A stretch of 38,894 nt of DNA from Perkinsus chesapeaki. Lineage: Eukaryota; Perkinsozoa; Perkinsida; Perkinsidae. The stretch spans positions 1 through 38,894 of the forward strand of contig JAAPAO010000329.1 in the NCBI GenBank assembly GCA_013115145.1. The letters run 5' to 3'. Positions 10,201 to 18,447 of the stretch are shown in pieces (position 1 is the stretch's first letter; every line of letters begins with the position of its first letter). The position numbers were made by a program, and so were the translations under genes. A model generated the notes under the pieces. The model did not search any database, was not told the DNA's origin, and saw nothing but the letters and a program-made list of their open reading frames with translations.

Positions 10201-12482
10201 TCAGTTGCCAACATTTTTCCGATGCTTTTGATAGGCCCTTGTAGGTTATATTCTGACGGGAACGGTGGTCCCATTTCCTGTAACAATATTAATCAGCGTT
10301 CTTGCAACTACTCGGATGGACGTCACCAGCGGTCCAATGAATCCCTGTCTCGAATTTGGCGTGTCGACCCCAAAAGTGTATCGTCCTGTATGAAAGGGAC
10401 TTATTCACTGACCCGAACGGCGCTGGCTCACGCTCTTCTCGATCGATGAATTTTTTCGAAAATAAGTCACTTTTCTCCGGCTGCTCGTTCACACTTTCAG
10501 ACGCCACAGCAGCAGCATCAGCAGCTCCTTCGATCATTTCAATTGGTTTCGCACTCGACAGATTCTGAGAATTCTTCAGATCAGCTCAGTGTCTTCCGTG
10601 CCGACTTTTCCCGCATAATAAAAGCCTCTAGCCCCTCCAGATGCTCTCGTTGTTCCATCAGCCCATACAGCAGTAAAGAGCTGACCGCATGCAACATGTG
10701 TCACGTCCCTGACAAACTTCAAGTGTCTCTTTGGCCCTCAACCCACTGACCAACTGGACCATTTCTAGAATGCGAAAGATCACTCCGAGAACTGTGAACT
10801 TCTCATTTCTGCCATTCTACGATCTAACCCTTCCGATGACGCTGCCTTCATTGTTGGGTAGTCTGCTCTTGGCAGAAGGATATTTTTGACGCAGGTGAGT
10901 AACTTTCCTCGCTACTTGCAATTCTGGCCTTCGTATATTATATGATACAAAAAAATATGGTGACAATATTTTCCATGTTTTTGCTTGGAACGCCTTCAGC
11001 TGGCACTGCCAAATGGAACGGAAGCTCGCAGAGTGCTAAGACAGAATTTCCAACGCTTTGCTCCGGTAGCGAAGAAGACAAGATGGAATCCGGATTCGCT
11101 GTTAAGTTCCGCGATCGAACTCACTTGACCATATCGATCTTTTCCGGTACCCATCGGCTTTTGAGATCTCCAAACCCGAGTTGACCATGAGAGTTGAGAC
11201 CGAAGCTGGAATACAGTATTATAAATAGATAACTTGAGCTCACCTGTAGGCATATCCGCTGCCATCCACAACCACTGAGTGTGCCCAACCAGCAGCAATC
11301 ATGGATATGCTGGTGGAAGAACTGTCCTGATCTTAAAACAGAAAAGATAATCATGACACGCTTCGCTTCACAACCTCACTCTCTTTGTTTGTTGGAACTG
11401 GTAATTCCACAAAGGACGGCTGCTCCATCGAGGAGACCTTCCGAACGATCTAAATGAAATCTTGGTGCACTTACGGACCTTGCATTTCCTCAACGTACTC
11501 CCAGTTGGCCACACGTATTGTCGCCCCAAGCGACACATTGCTGTAGACCCGTGATACCGAGGCAATGGTTTCCGCCAATTGCTAAAGTGATAATCTAAAA
11601 GACATGCTCTTACTGGGATTCGAACTCGGAACTCGTTCCAACTTTCAGCTTGGTGAGTTGATTAGAGAATTTCGGTATAGAACTAACCAGGCCCAAATTG
11701 GCAGCTTCTCCGGCGAAATTATATCCCCAGGAGTATCTGACAGTGGTCTGAACAGCCCTGACTGCTACGAAGCGAAACTTACACATCTCCTCCTCGGGTT
11801 ATTGCAAAACATGTTCGACCACCAGCGGCTACGTATCGAATGGGGATGCCTCGGAAAGTTGGTATCTATCAAAAAACGCCACGCATGTGCACTTAGTCTT
11901 CATTCGGATAAAATACCTCCACCCAGACATTGTCTTTCCCAAGATGTCCTGCCCCTCCAAGGCCACGAGGAGCAGGGGGATGTCCTAGGCTAGTCGAGGC
12001 GCTGTAGACTCTCCCAGATCTACCTGGAAAGGTCGCGAGTTCGATTCCCGGCAAGAACACTCCAAAATTACCAAGTGCAATAACGCTACCCTCGCAAGTG
12101 GCTATCATTTTAATATCCTCTTCTATCGACAACTCAGAGCTAACGATCGAATTAGTATCTGAAAATGCCTCAGCCAGGAATCGAACCCAGGACCTCACTA
12201 CCGTCAATCTGAAGCAACGCGCACTTAACCGTATCGTGACCTGCGTAAAATGCTTTGCCAGAAGGCCTTTGTGGCGGACATACCCGAGGACGTCACGATA
12301 GAAACCGAAGAGCCAGACGATGATGAGCATTCAATCCTCGAGCCACTAAGACCCGGTAGATGAACGAGACGATCTTCTCGAGTACTCCTCAGCAAGAAGG
12401 CATCCCCCGATGAAATTAGTGCCATGCGGAGAATACAAAACCGTATGGAAGGACTGACGCCACCTGGGATGGACAAACGCAT
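7268..12482 (-). CDS. RCC1-repeat and IPT/filamin-like domain protein, about 25 exons
   Basis: The first exon begins at the ATG at 12482 and the last ends at the TGA at 7268-7270 (FLFEVLADE). The N-terminal half carries RCC1 beta-propeller repeats: VYSWGYNFAGEAANLG, AIGGNHCLGI, QCVAWGDNTCGQLG, AAGWAHSVVVDGSGYAYS, FGLNSHGQLGFGDLKSRW and HVACGQLFTAVWADGTT. From about 10280 downward the sequence becomes beta-sandwich repeats of IPT/TIG or filamin type, for example PRIASLNGGTAITLRVTG, LTWTAIGDGG, NCASVVGGAPLTICLP and CSPYDSKDIFQVSLN. RCC1 propellers act in guanine-nucleotide exchange or as protein scaffolds; IPT/filamin folds are binding modules. Over 20 introns of 28-82 nt are phase-consistent. 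Five places (near 10720, 10580, 9147, 8025 and 7876) need one extra base. Two adjoining genes merged here, split near 10290, is the main alternative. Confidence 0.65.
7798..7838 (-). repeat. intron with GGCGGAGCGAAGC core
   Basis: A 41-nt intron of the RCC1/IPT gene; the plus strand carries GGCGGAGCGAAGCTC. Similar cores lie in the introns at 8521-8564, 8685-8731, 11332-11379 and 11737-11782. Confidence 0.5.
8361..8400 (-). repeat. intron with GGCGCG core
   Basis: A 40-nt intron of the RCC1/IPT gene; the plus strand carries AATTTCGTGGCGCGTGAAG. Splicing joins VVTKKPKIR to VILHKDGELRSQ. Confidence 0.6.
8521..8564 (-). repeat. intron with GCGGAGCGAAGC core
   Basis: A 44-nt intron with CTAGCGGAGCGAAGCTC on the coding strand, opposite orientation to the 7798 copy. 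Splicing joins DPPIPFK to VYSFTIDGIVP. Confidence 0.55.
8814..8861 (-). repeat. short intron with T-arm/B-box core, antisense
   Basis: The plus strand reads CCGAGTTCGAAGCCCAGC within a 48-nt GT-AG segment before the exon YADSEMLQGLKPM. The upstream exon boundary is less certain. Confidence 0.45.
9579..9634 (-). repeat. intron with GCATCATGCAC core, copy 2
   Basis: A 56-nt intron of the RCC1/IPT gene containing CTATTTTGCATCATGCAC and AACTTGAAGATTC in the same order and spacing as the ankyrin-gene intron at 2984-3032. Splicing joins FPERQLV to VRPNCASVVGGAP. Confidence 0.6.
9728..9774 (-). repeat. short intron with T-arm/B-box core at its donor
   Basis: A 47-nt intron beginning GTGGGTTCGATTCTCCCC, so the core overlaps the splice donor. 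Its removal joins TATFLNVQ to LSLDEGLTWTAIGDGG. Confidence 0.6.
11595..11642 (-). repeat. short intron with T-arm/B-box core, sense
   Basis: A 48-nt intron containing CCGAGTTCGAATCCCAG on the coding strand. Removing it joins QLTKLK to IITLAIGGNHCLGI, restoring an RCC1 repeat. Confidence 0.6.
12024..12071 (-). repeat. short intron with T-arm/B-box core, antisense to gene
   Basis: A 48-nt GT-AG intron. The plus strand reads CGAGTTCGATTCCCGGC, a tRNA T-arm-like core, so the core lies antisense to the host gene. Splicing joins VIALG to RSGRVYSASTSLG in phase. Confidence 0.6.
12159..12240 (-). repeat. tRNA-like intron (82 nt)
   Basis: This intron of the RCC1 gene is the most tRNA-like in the window. 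It has a possible D arm (CAC GATACGGTTAA GTG), a loop CTTCAGA that would place UCA at the anticodon position, and a T arm/B box (CTGGGTTCGATTCCTGG). The 3' acceptor-like GAGGCA has no 5' partner and the anticodon stem is poor, so it is not a functional tRNA gene; it looks like a tRNA-derived insertion that is spliced out. Confidence 0.5.
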
Positions 12483-12546
12483 ATGACCACAACAAGGTGA
12501 GGATTATAGACAACACACACACAACAACATGCTTATGACATCTACA

Positions 12547-13035
12547 TTAGGTAGGACAACCTTTTAACCAGTCCACGTTTTCATCGTAATCCGCCGTAGT
12601 GGCTTCCGAGTTCATAATATTAATTTCCCCGTAATTATCAAACACCCAAGTGAAATGATCGACTCCCGCGGTTAGTGTTGGTTTGTCGGTCTCATGAAGC
12701 CCTTTCCTCATCAGAGCCTTCTTAATAAATGAAAAGAGGTCGCCGAATTTATGAGGGTCAAAATACAACTCTCCCTCATCGTCAGTAGCCACTTGAACTT
12801 GAGCGGCATGGAAGTGGCGAGATGCAACTACGATGTTAAACTCGGCTTTAACTTGAGGATTGTGAGGCTGATAATAACCAGTGAAGCTGACGGCAACAGT
12901 CTCGAACAAACTGTTTTCATCATGCCTACAGAAGGTCTTACCAAGAATACTCGAGAATATCTCTTCGGGGGTGCGATGGGCGGCAACTAACTGCAGCAGG
13001 AGCACAAGACTAACGATGGACCGAGGGAATGCCAT
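12547..13035 (-). CDS. small secreted-family protein S4
   Basis: An intronless frame of 162 residues from the ATG at 13035, chosen because it places the signal peptide (MAFPRSIVSLVLLLQLVAA) at the N-terminus; the frame is open further upstream. It shares the family element LGKTF (SSILGKTFCRHDENS) with the proteins at 13858 and 20100 (RGKTF, VGNKF), a following strand VSFTGYYQPHNPQVKAEF, an amphipathic helix (FGDLFSFIKKALMRKG) and a final strand. It ends DWLKGCPT, without a CaaX box. Secretion is inferred; function is unknown. Confidence 0.65.
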   Translation of the reverse strand: MAFPRSIVSLVLLLQLVAAHRTPEEIFSSILGKTFCRHDENSLFETVAVSFTGYYQPHNPQVKAEFNIVVASRHFHAAQVQVATDDEGELYFDPHKFGDLFSFIKKALMRKGLHETDKPTLTAGVDHFTWVFDNYGEINIMNSEATTADYDENVDWLKGCPT

Positions 13036-13190
13036 AATGTAGAGAATACAAATGCGCTGTGGTGAAAATAGTCGTTCCGTGTAAAATACGCTGATTAGGG
13101 CGCTGTAATGTGAGATGTAACATAAGCCAGATGTGCTCACTTTTAGCCAGTCTGTCATTCAACACGGGGGAGCGCGGATAAAGCAAAATA

Positions 13191-13499
13191 CAGGGTGTTG
13201 CAAAAAAGGGCCCACCACCCTGGCATCTCGTAACGCGTGCGGAATTATTAGCAACACGGGTACCATTCGAGAGCTATCGAAGCCAAGGTCTTTGTAATTG
13301 CCGTACGAGTCACTTCGATACTCATCCTGCACTTCGAGCAATGAGCACACGAAAAAATGTCTACACAGGGAAATGCGCTAGTAAAGGATTGGGAATTTCG
13401 CTATCCTTCGTTGTTTAAGAAGCCGAATGAACCTTATGCAACATGTCACATTTGTAATACGGAATCTCAGGGGATGGGCCCTTTCTTTGCAGCACTCTG
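13191..13499. mobile_element. MITE with mariner-like terminal inverted repeats
   Basis: A 309-bp segment bounded by imperfect inverted repeats: left CAGGGTGTTGCAAAAAAGGG and, read on the other strand, right CAGAGTGCTGCAAAGAAAGG, each continuing into GGCCCA. Both ends abut TA (13189-13190 and 13500-13501), the target duplication typical of Tc1/mariner transposons, whose ends often begin CAGGGTG. The interior has no transposase; a short plus-strand frame near 13355 reads DWEFRYPSLFKKPNEPYATC followed by HIC and may be a remnant or chance. It lies between two secreted-family genes. Confidence 0.65.
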
Positions 13500-13857
13500 T
13501 ATTATTATCTTTATTTTCCCACGGTAAGTCACGATAACCAAGTTCACTAAAGCGTACAGACCAAACCGGTAATAAGGCGATAACGAATATACAACAGAAG
13601 AGTTGACAATCGGCTATACCGCCACGAGCTTGGATGGACCCCTAACGGTCTCGACAGTACTCGACCATTGGGCCGGTTACGAACGACTATGAAGTGTCCT
13701 GAGACTATCACTCCCTTGAAGCCATGGGTCAGCGTGTAATAAGAGGAGAAATTCCCCACTGAGGAGTCTCTTATGAATAGTGTTATGTTGAAGATTTGAT
13801 CAAATCAATACTCGTGATACACATATTCACATCACACATCCATGACATACATACATT

Positions 13858-14505
13858 TTAAGACACAACACATTCGCTCTGTCTTTTCTTTCCAATTACT
13901 GGCTTTTCTTCCACCAGAGCGATTTTTTTCCACACTACATTTTTCGGTTCTTTTCCAATGGTAATGATAGCGACTGGCACGCGGTCGAGGCTAGTGATAT
14001 CAACAGAGAATGCTTTATCGGCATTATGATAAGTATACTTGTAGAGCTTCGCATAGAACGCTTCCATACCTCCCCCCTTGTCCCCCTCACCGAGCCCAAC
14101 CGCCGGCCTTTGCGGTGGCAGCTCGATAACCCAGTGGTTTTGCACTTTCCCCGGTACAACAGGGAAGAACGGAGTTTTTAGCAACTCAGTGTAATTTTGG
14201 CGTAAAGAAGCCTTCAACTTCAGTGTCAGTTTAGCCTTTGGGTACTCCCTGTCCCTATCATCTTCAAATTGAATAGAAGAGCTCTCAATGAACTGGTTTG
14301 GTTCACACTCTTTGAATGTCTTGCCACGAAGTGATTCAATAAACTCCTTATCTATTGATATACCCTCTTGTTGATCAGCTGAACGCCGCCGCATACCAAC
14401 GGCCACATTACAAATGACCATCACGATGAGAGGACCTTTACTAGAGAACATCATGAAGGAGAATAAACCCTCGTGTGAAGCTATTGGGGGATGTATTGGC
14501 AACAC
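13858..14505 (-). CDS. small secreted-family protein S5 with CVVS C-terminus
   Basis: An intronless frame of up to 215 residues; the second methionine (MMFSSKGPLIVMVICNVAVG) gives a better signal peptide. Family landmarks: ESLRGKTFKECEPNQ, then SSIQFEDD and a KAKLTLKLKA strand, a TPFFPV/WVIEL region, MEAFYAKLYKYTYHNADKAF and VAIITIG. The last residues are SECVVS, so it ends in a CVVS CaaX-type box, like S1 (CVIS) and S3 (CTIL). Function unknown. Upstream (13500-13857) I see no gene beyond the MITE. Confidence 0.65.
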   Translation of the reverse strand: MLPIHPPIASHEGLFSFMMFSSKGPLIVMVICNVAVGMRRRSADQQEGISIDKEFIESLRGKTFKECEPNQFIESSSIQFEDDRDREYPKAKLTLKLKASLRQNYTELLKTPFFPVVPGKVQNHWVIELPPQRPAVGLGEGDKGGGMEAFYAKLYKYTYHNADKAFSVDITSLDRVPVAIITIGKEPKNVVWKKIALVEEKPVIGKKRQSECVVS

Positions 14506-14558
14506 AACTCAAACCCTATCCACAACAACAGCATGCCACATTAGTCCAACTGGGAAGT

Positions 14559-15041
14559 CTACAGGCAGATACCTGTGGAATACCCAAGACTGATATTCTT
14601 CACAATTCGCGGATTGCACAGCGAAAGCTTTAAAGTGACTCCGCCATCACGTGGCTCCATGACAGCAGCGAATGAGTTCTTAAAGTCAAACTCTCCGCAC
14701 ACAGAAGTTAAGAATTTTTCATACTGCTTCATATCGGGGGAGATCTCCCAGCCGCGGTAAGTCGAGAGGACTCGAGCGTACGGGCTTTCGTACTGGGTGG
14801 TCCCTTTTTTCTTCCCAAGCACTTTCACGAGAACACTGGCTTCCAGCTGAGATTTGTCCTGCTTCATGGGCCTGAAATGGACTGACGAGCGAGGTACCAT
14901 GTTGTTGAAAAGGCTCTCGTGAAACTTCGTATTTTCCAAATTCTCTTTGGCGAGACACTTAACATCATTCACAGTGCGGATCGTTGAGAGCGGTCTGAGG
15001 AGGGCGGCTAGGAGGATCGTCAACCAATTGGAGGGAATCAT
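14559..15041 (-). CDS. small secreted-family protein S6
   Basis: An intronless frame of 160 residues beginning with a hydrophobic leader (MIPSNWLTILLAALLRPLST). Family landmarks: KFHESLFNNMVPRSSVHF, KSQLEASVLVKVLGKKKG, YESPYARVL (compare YQSPWLLL at 20100 and CESPWLKG in S1), then KQYEKFLTSVCGEFDFKNSF and VTLKLSL. It ends in GICL; the cysteine is three from the end, so it is not a canonical CaaX box. It lies 53 nt from S5 on the same strand, consistent with tandem duplication. Confidence 0.6.
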   Translation of the reverse strand: MIPSNWLTILLAALLRPLSTIRTVNDVKCLAKENLENTKFHESLFNNMVPRSSVHFRPMKQDKSQLEASVLVKVLGKKKGTTQYESPYARVLSTYRGWEISPDMKQYEKFLTSVCGEFDFKNSFAAVMEPRDGGVTLKLSLCNPRIVKNISLGYSTGICL

Positions 15042-15128
15042 TGATTATCGGGAGACAACTCTTAAACATCCATCTTTGCCAAAGACCAACACAAGTGTTC
15101 TCAGCAAGGGACAGATCCGAATGTCATG

Positions 15129-15933
15129 CTACTCATTAATGACAATTCCTCGATGGCTTTGATTCAGCAAAGATATAGCAGCAAGCTGCCTATCCACTGC
15201 AACACCCATCATCGGATAAATTTCGAGGCGCGCTGGAACGCTCCGTCGGCCATCTCCAAGGCCAAGTCGACATCCTCGAATGACGTCCAGATGCTCTACG
15301 ATATCTCCATCGTGCCCGCCGTAATAAACTAATTTCATGGCGCGTGACGCTTCCTCCTCTTCTAAACGAGATGCCGGGCGCGTAAGCGCTGAACTGGATA
15401 AACTGCTTGTCGTCGGCGGTCGTCTGATTGATTGCGAGGATTCTGTACTGTGACGAAGCTCGCTAAGCCTCGGCAGTTCCGATGATGACAGCGGTGGCGG
15501 TGTGTTGTGCTCCAAACAGTCTCCTCCTCCTTTTTCAGATGCTTCAACAACAGGCAGTGATGTGGCGCTGTCAATGTGCGAGAATATTCTGACAATAGCA
15601 TTTGGTTGGAGAGGTTCATTACTCGGGCAAGCTTAATGGCCGAATTCGTTATTAACTGCGAAATACAATTCGGCTCAACCTCTCCGATCACCTCATCCAA
15701 TTTAGAATGCCAGAATGCCAACAACTCTCAGAATTTGAGTCTAGCAAATTGATAAGCATATCTCAAATCGCCTCCCGGCCGAAGTCAGAAGAAACAAGAT
15801 TTCGAGGCATTCAAAGCGGCAGATGAGTACCCGGTGTACTGTACGGCAGAGGACCAAGCCAGACAACTGCTCCTTCGACTCACCTCCTCCAGAGCACCTC
15901 TCTTTGCCAACGGTCTTTCTTATCAATCTTCAT
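15129..15933 (-). CDS. unrecognised multi-exon protein
   Basis: The first exon is MKIDKKDRWQREVLWRR (ATG at 15933), followed by exons giving TGYSSAALNASKSCFF, then LAFWHSKLDEVIGEVEPN and a serine/proline-rich stretch (NTPPPLSSSELPRL, SSLSSSALTRPASRLEEEEA). The last exon reads KLVYYGGHDGDIVEHLDVIR and ends at 15129. The pieces are coding-like in composition and bounded by GT-AG sites, but two joins do not keep phase without a base change, so the exact model is uncertain. I recognise no domain. Confidence 0.4.
15329..15348 (+). repeat. GGCGCG core copy
   Basis: The plus strand carries CTAATTTCATGGCGCGTGAC. On the minus strand this reads GTCACGCG...AAATTAG, so it lies at or near an intron end in the gene at 15129-15933. 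Confidence 0.5.
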
Positions 15934-16066
15934 TATGAATTTCTCATTATTGTTCCGCTCTTTCATATGGTCCCGTTTCCCTAACAGCCACCCTCCTGGT
16001 GCTGTTGCTGACATTTTCCTGAAATCGGCACTTCCCTACGGATGATGTCTTTTGTTAGTCACTTCC

Positions 16067-17089
16067 CTACTCAGCATCAGATTGCTTGCTTGCCTGGGTC
16101 GACGGGAAGGATGTCGTGAATGGCCGTGCGGCAGCAAGTACTCGCTCTCGATTACGAGAAAAGATGAAATTCAACCCTGACCGATAATCGATCAAGCGAT
16201 CGATTTGGCCGGAGCATGGCACACCTTTGCTTTCCAATAGGATTTTCTTCTTCACCACTCCTTCAGCCTTCCGTGTTTTCGGTCTGTCGATTAATTTCGC
16301 CTCGCATAATTCGCGTGTCTTGGCCGAAGCCTTCAACTGCAGTTTGGCTAACACCTGCAACATGGTCGACTAGGCATGGCTGGTCAGCTATGCTCCAAGA
16401 TGCCATAGGGATCGCCAAACGAACGAGAGGCGGACAAATCGCCGAAGATTCTCCTACCCTACAGTAGTCATCTATCATTACCGACGAGCAGGACGATAAA
16501 ACTGATAACAGTTACTTGAATGGCTGAGCCCCCATTTGATGGCGACTCGGCCAGCATTGTCGAGATACTCTGCTGGTGAGCCTCTCGCTGACCATCCTCG
16601 AGGGGAACGCCGCTGACTGATCCTTGAGCAGACGGCAATGCCCTGATGATGATGATGGTGATGATGATGATGATGATAAAGAATAAGTTATAGCACTCAA
16701 CTGTAATCACTTCTTACCTTCTCCTCTGATTCTTGCTGCCCTTTTTCGTTCCGTATTGTTCAGGCAAAGTCTCATTCACTGTAAGACTACACGCTGTCGG
16801 GATCCTCGAGAAACCTCCCATCGGCAATGTTGGCAGTTTCTCAGCCGACGAACTTCGATTCATCTACAATCCACCAGTCTCTACATTTTGCAGCCACTCT
16901 CACCGATTTCGTCTCGAACTCTCGTGCAAGGCAATCAAGACTTTTGCCCCAACCCGCCTGCCTTCGACGGTAATCACTATCTCCGAGGCTCTCCCTCAAC
17001 ATACGCCAAGACGCTTGTTGACGAAGCCTGAACTCTGGGAAAGATTCGCTTCTAATACCGTTGGAAAACGGCGTAAGCGGAGGGCCCAT
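16067..17089 (-). CDS. unrecognised basic multi-exon protein
   Basis: The start is the ATG at 17089 (MGPPLTPFSNGIRSESFPEF), followed by a basic helix-rich exon, a 40-nt intron, and AEKLPTLPMGGFSRIPTACS. A GAAAAAGGG run near 16739-16747 seems one base short; with it corrected the frame continues QQESEEK, ALPSAQGSVSGVPLEDGQRE and, after an intron, RRIFGDLSASRSFGDPYGI. The C-terminal exon (LAKLQLKASAKTRELCEAKL, KAEGVVKKKILLESKG) is lysine-rich and helical and ends at 16067. FGDLSASRSFGD is reminiscent of a PP2C motif, but no other PP2C motif is present, so I do not call it one. Confidence 0.45.
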
Positions 17090-17171
17090 TTAATTTCTAG
17101 TAAACTGTTCAATCCTAGCAACCCGAATTTACCAGAACTCAAATCTCCACATTTTTGAGACACCCAATCAG

Positions 17172-18419
17172 TCACTCAGGAGGATCATGCTTCCCTCCGC
17201 CTTCTTTCCTCTTGCAAAGGTACACTTCCAGCGCAGACGGTTCTGTCTCGCGCAAGATCTCAAGTGAAGGGGCGCCGATCGCTCTGAGTTGCCAACCCAC
17301 TATAGAGAACAACCATACAGCTCTGTTCACCTGAAACCCTCGAAGGTTTCGCCTTCTCTAATAGCTCTGTCGGCGTCAAGCCAAAACTCCAGTTCTTCGT
17401 GGTTCAGCGGCCGTGCATGAACATGTGGCGAGGTTGCGTTTAAACGGACTAGCTTTCCATCAAAGGGCTGCAGAGACATGTACAAGCCCACCTATTCTTA
17501 TATCCTCCGTAGGCGCTACGAACTGCGGCATCCTGTGGTGCTCCAAAACGCCCTCGAGAACCTCACAATGAGCCCCGATGGCTTCGAAAAGCTCCGACTG
17601 TATTTGCCGAATAAATGGTGGCAGATAGTCATACACCGCAGCAGGGGTATTCTACCAGATCCTGTCATAGGAGCCAGACGCCATCGACAATCTTGCTATC
17701 TTACTTCATCTTGCATTTCCTCAACGCTTTCTATCCCATTCCCTTCAACCTGAATCTTCAAGTACTTCAGGGCTGTCATCATTCCTCGAGTGAGCATGAT
17801 AAACTTGTGGAGTGTTTGGTAGCCGCCAGATATACTCGAAACAACGAAAGTGAGATCCGCATTCTCATCAATTGACAAGTACGCGATCATTACCTAAGAC
17901 ACAACCAACCTAACAATTGTTATTTTAGGCAGCAGAAAAAGTGCAGTATCGGTTACAAACTTCCAAGCAGCTACTTCTGCAACTTCCATTTCGATGCGGC
18001 ACAGCATCTCCGAGAATGTCAAGTACGGCGTCATGATGGCGGGAGCTAAACCATCTGATAACTCGGCCGTGAGCATCTCTGCTATCATCGTCCAAGTGTG
18101 GGCGAGCTGATGGTGAGTTAGATGAGTCTCGAAATCGATTTTGTACTTGACTGGCGCACAGCCTGAGGAGATCCTTATCCTTTCCAAGGTCCCTTCGCAC
18201 AGTTTTCCCTATGACGGCCCTCATTTCCGGTAAGACAGATGAGAGGTTATCATCCGCAGTGCCTTAAAGAGAATACCTTCAATTATCAGCAAACCATACA
18301 TTTCTAGAAGGCTCGAGGTAGCAAGGGGGTGGTCCGGATCACGAACGTGCTCGGTAGACTCTTTAGAAGAATCAAGATTGCGCGAAGAGGAGGAACAGAC
18401 TTTCGCATGAGATTTGACT
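17172..18419 (-). CDS. unrecognised helical multi-exon protein
   Basis: Exons include RNLDSSKESTEHVRDPDHPL with LEMYGLLIIEGILFKALRMI, then LERIRISSGCAPVKYKIDF with HTWTMIAEMLTAELSDGL, then YLSIDENADLTFVVSSISGG, DYLPPFIRQIQSELFEAIGA and HARPLNHEELEFWLDADRAI, ending ALEVYLCKRKEGG and a TGA at 17172-17174. Junctions at about 17830-17640 and 17340 are phase-consistent, and the 28-nt intron 17492-17519 restores frame. No family is recognised. The 5' end is unclear; it may belong to the same gene as 18448-19928. Confidence 0.45.
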
Positions 18420-18447
18420 TATGTGGGCCTCATTGTTGTTGATTGTG

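Noticed and set aside
4473-10720. Programmed -1 frameshifting at TGA followed by A
   Set aside because: Three breaks can be placed at TTGAA/CTGAA, but alignment to a paralogue moves the S1 break elsewhere, and other breaks sit in homopolymers, so assembly errors explain them better.
13159-13350. 63-residue minus-strand frame
   Set aside because: It lies almost wholly within the MITE and reads through its terminal repeat.
16440-16500. PP2C phosphatase call from RRIFGDLSASRSFGD
   Set aside because: Only one weak motif is present; none of the metal-binding aspartate motifs of PP2C is visible nearby.
16733-17158. 141-residue plus-strand frame
   Set aside because: The minus strand carries phased exons with a GT-AG intron and a plausible start at 17089; the plus frame has no recognisable features.
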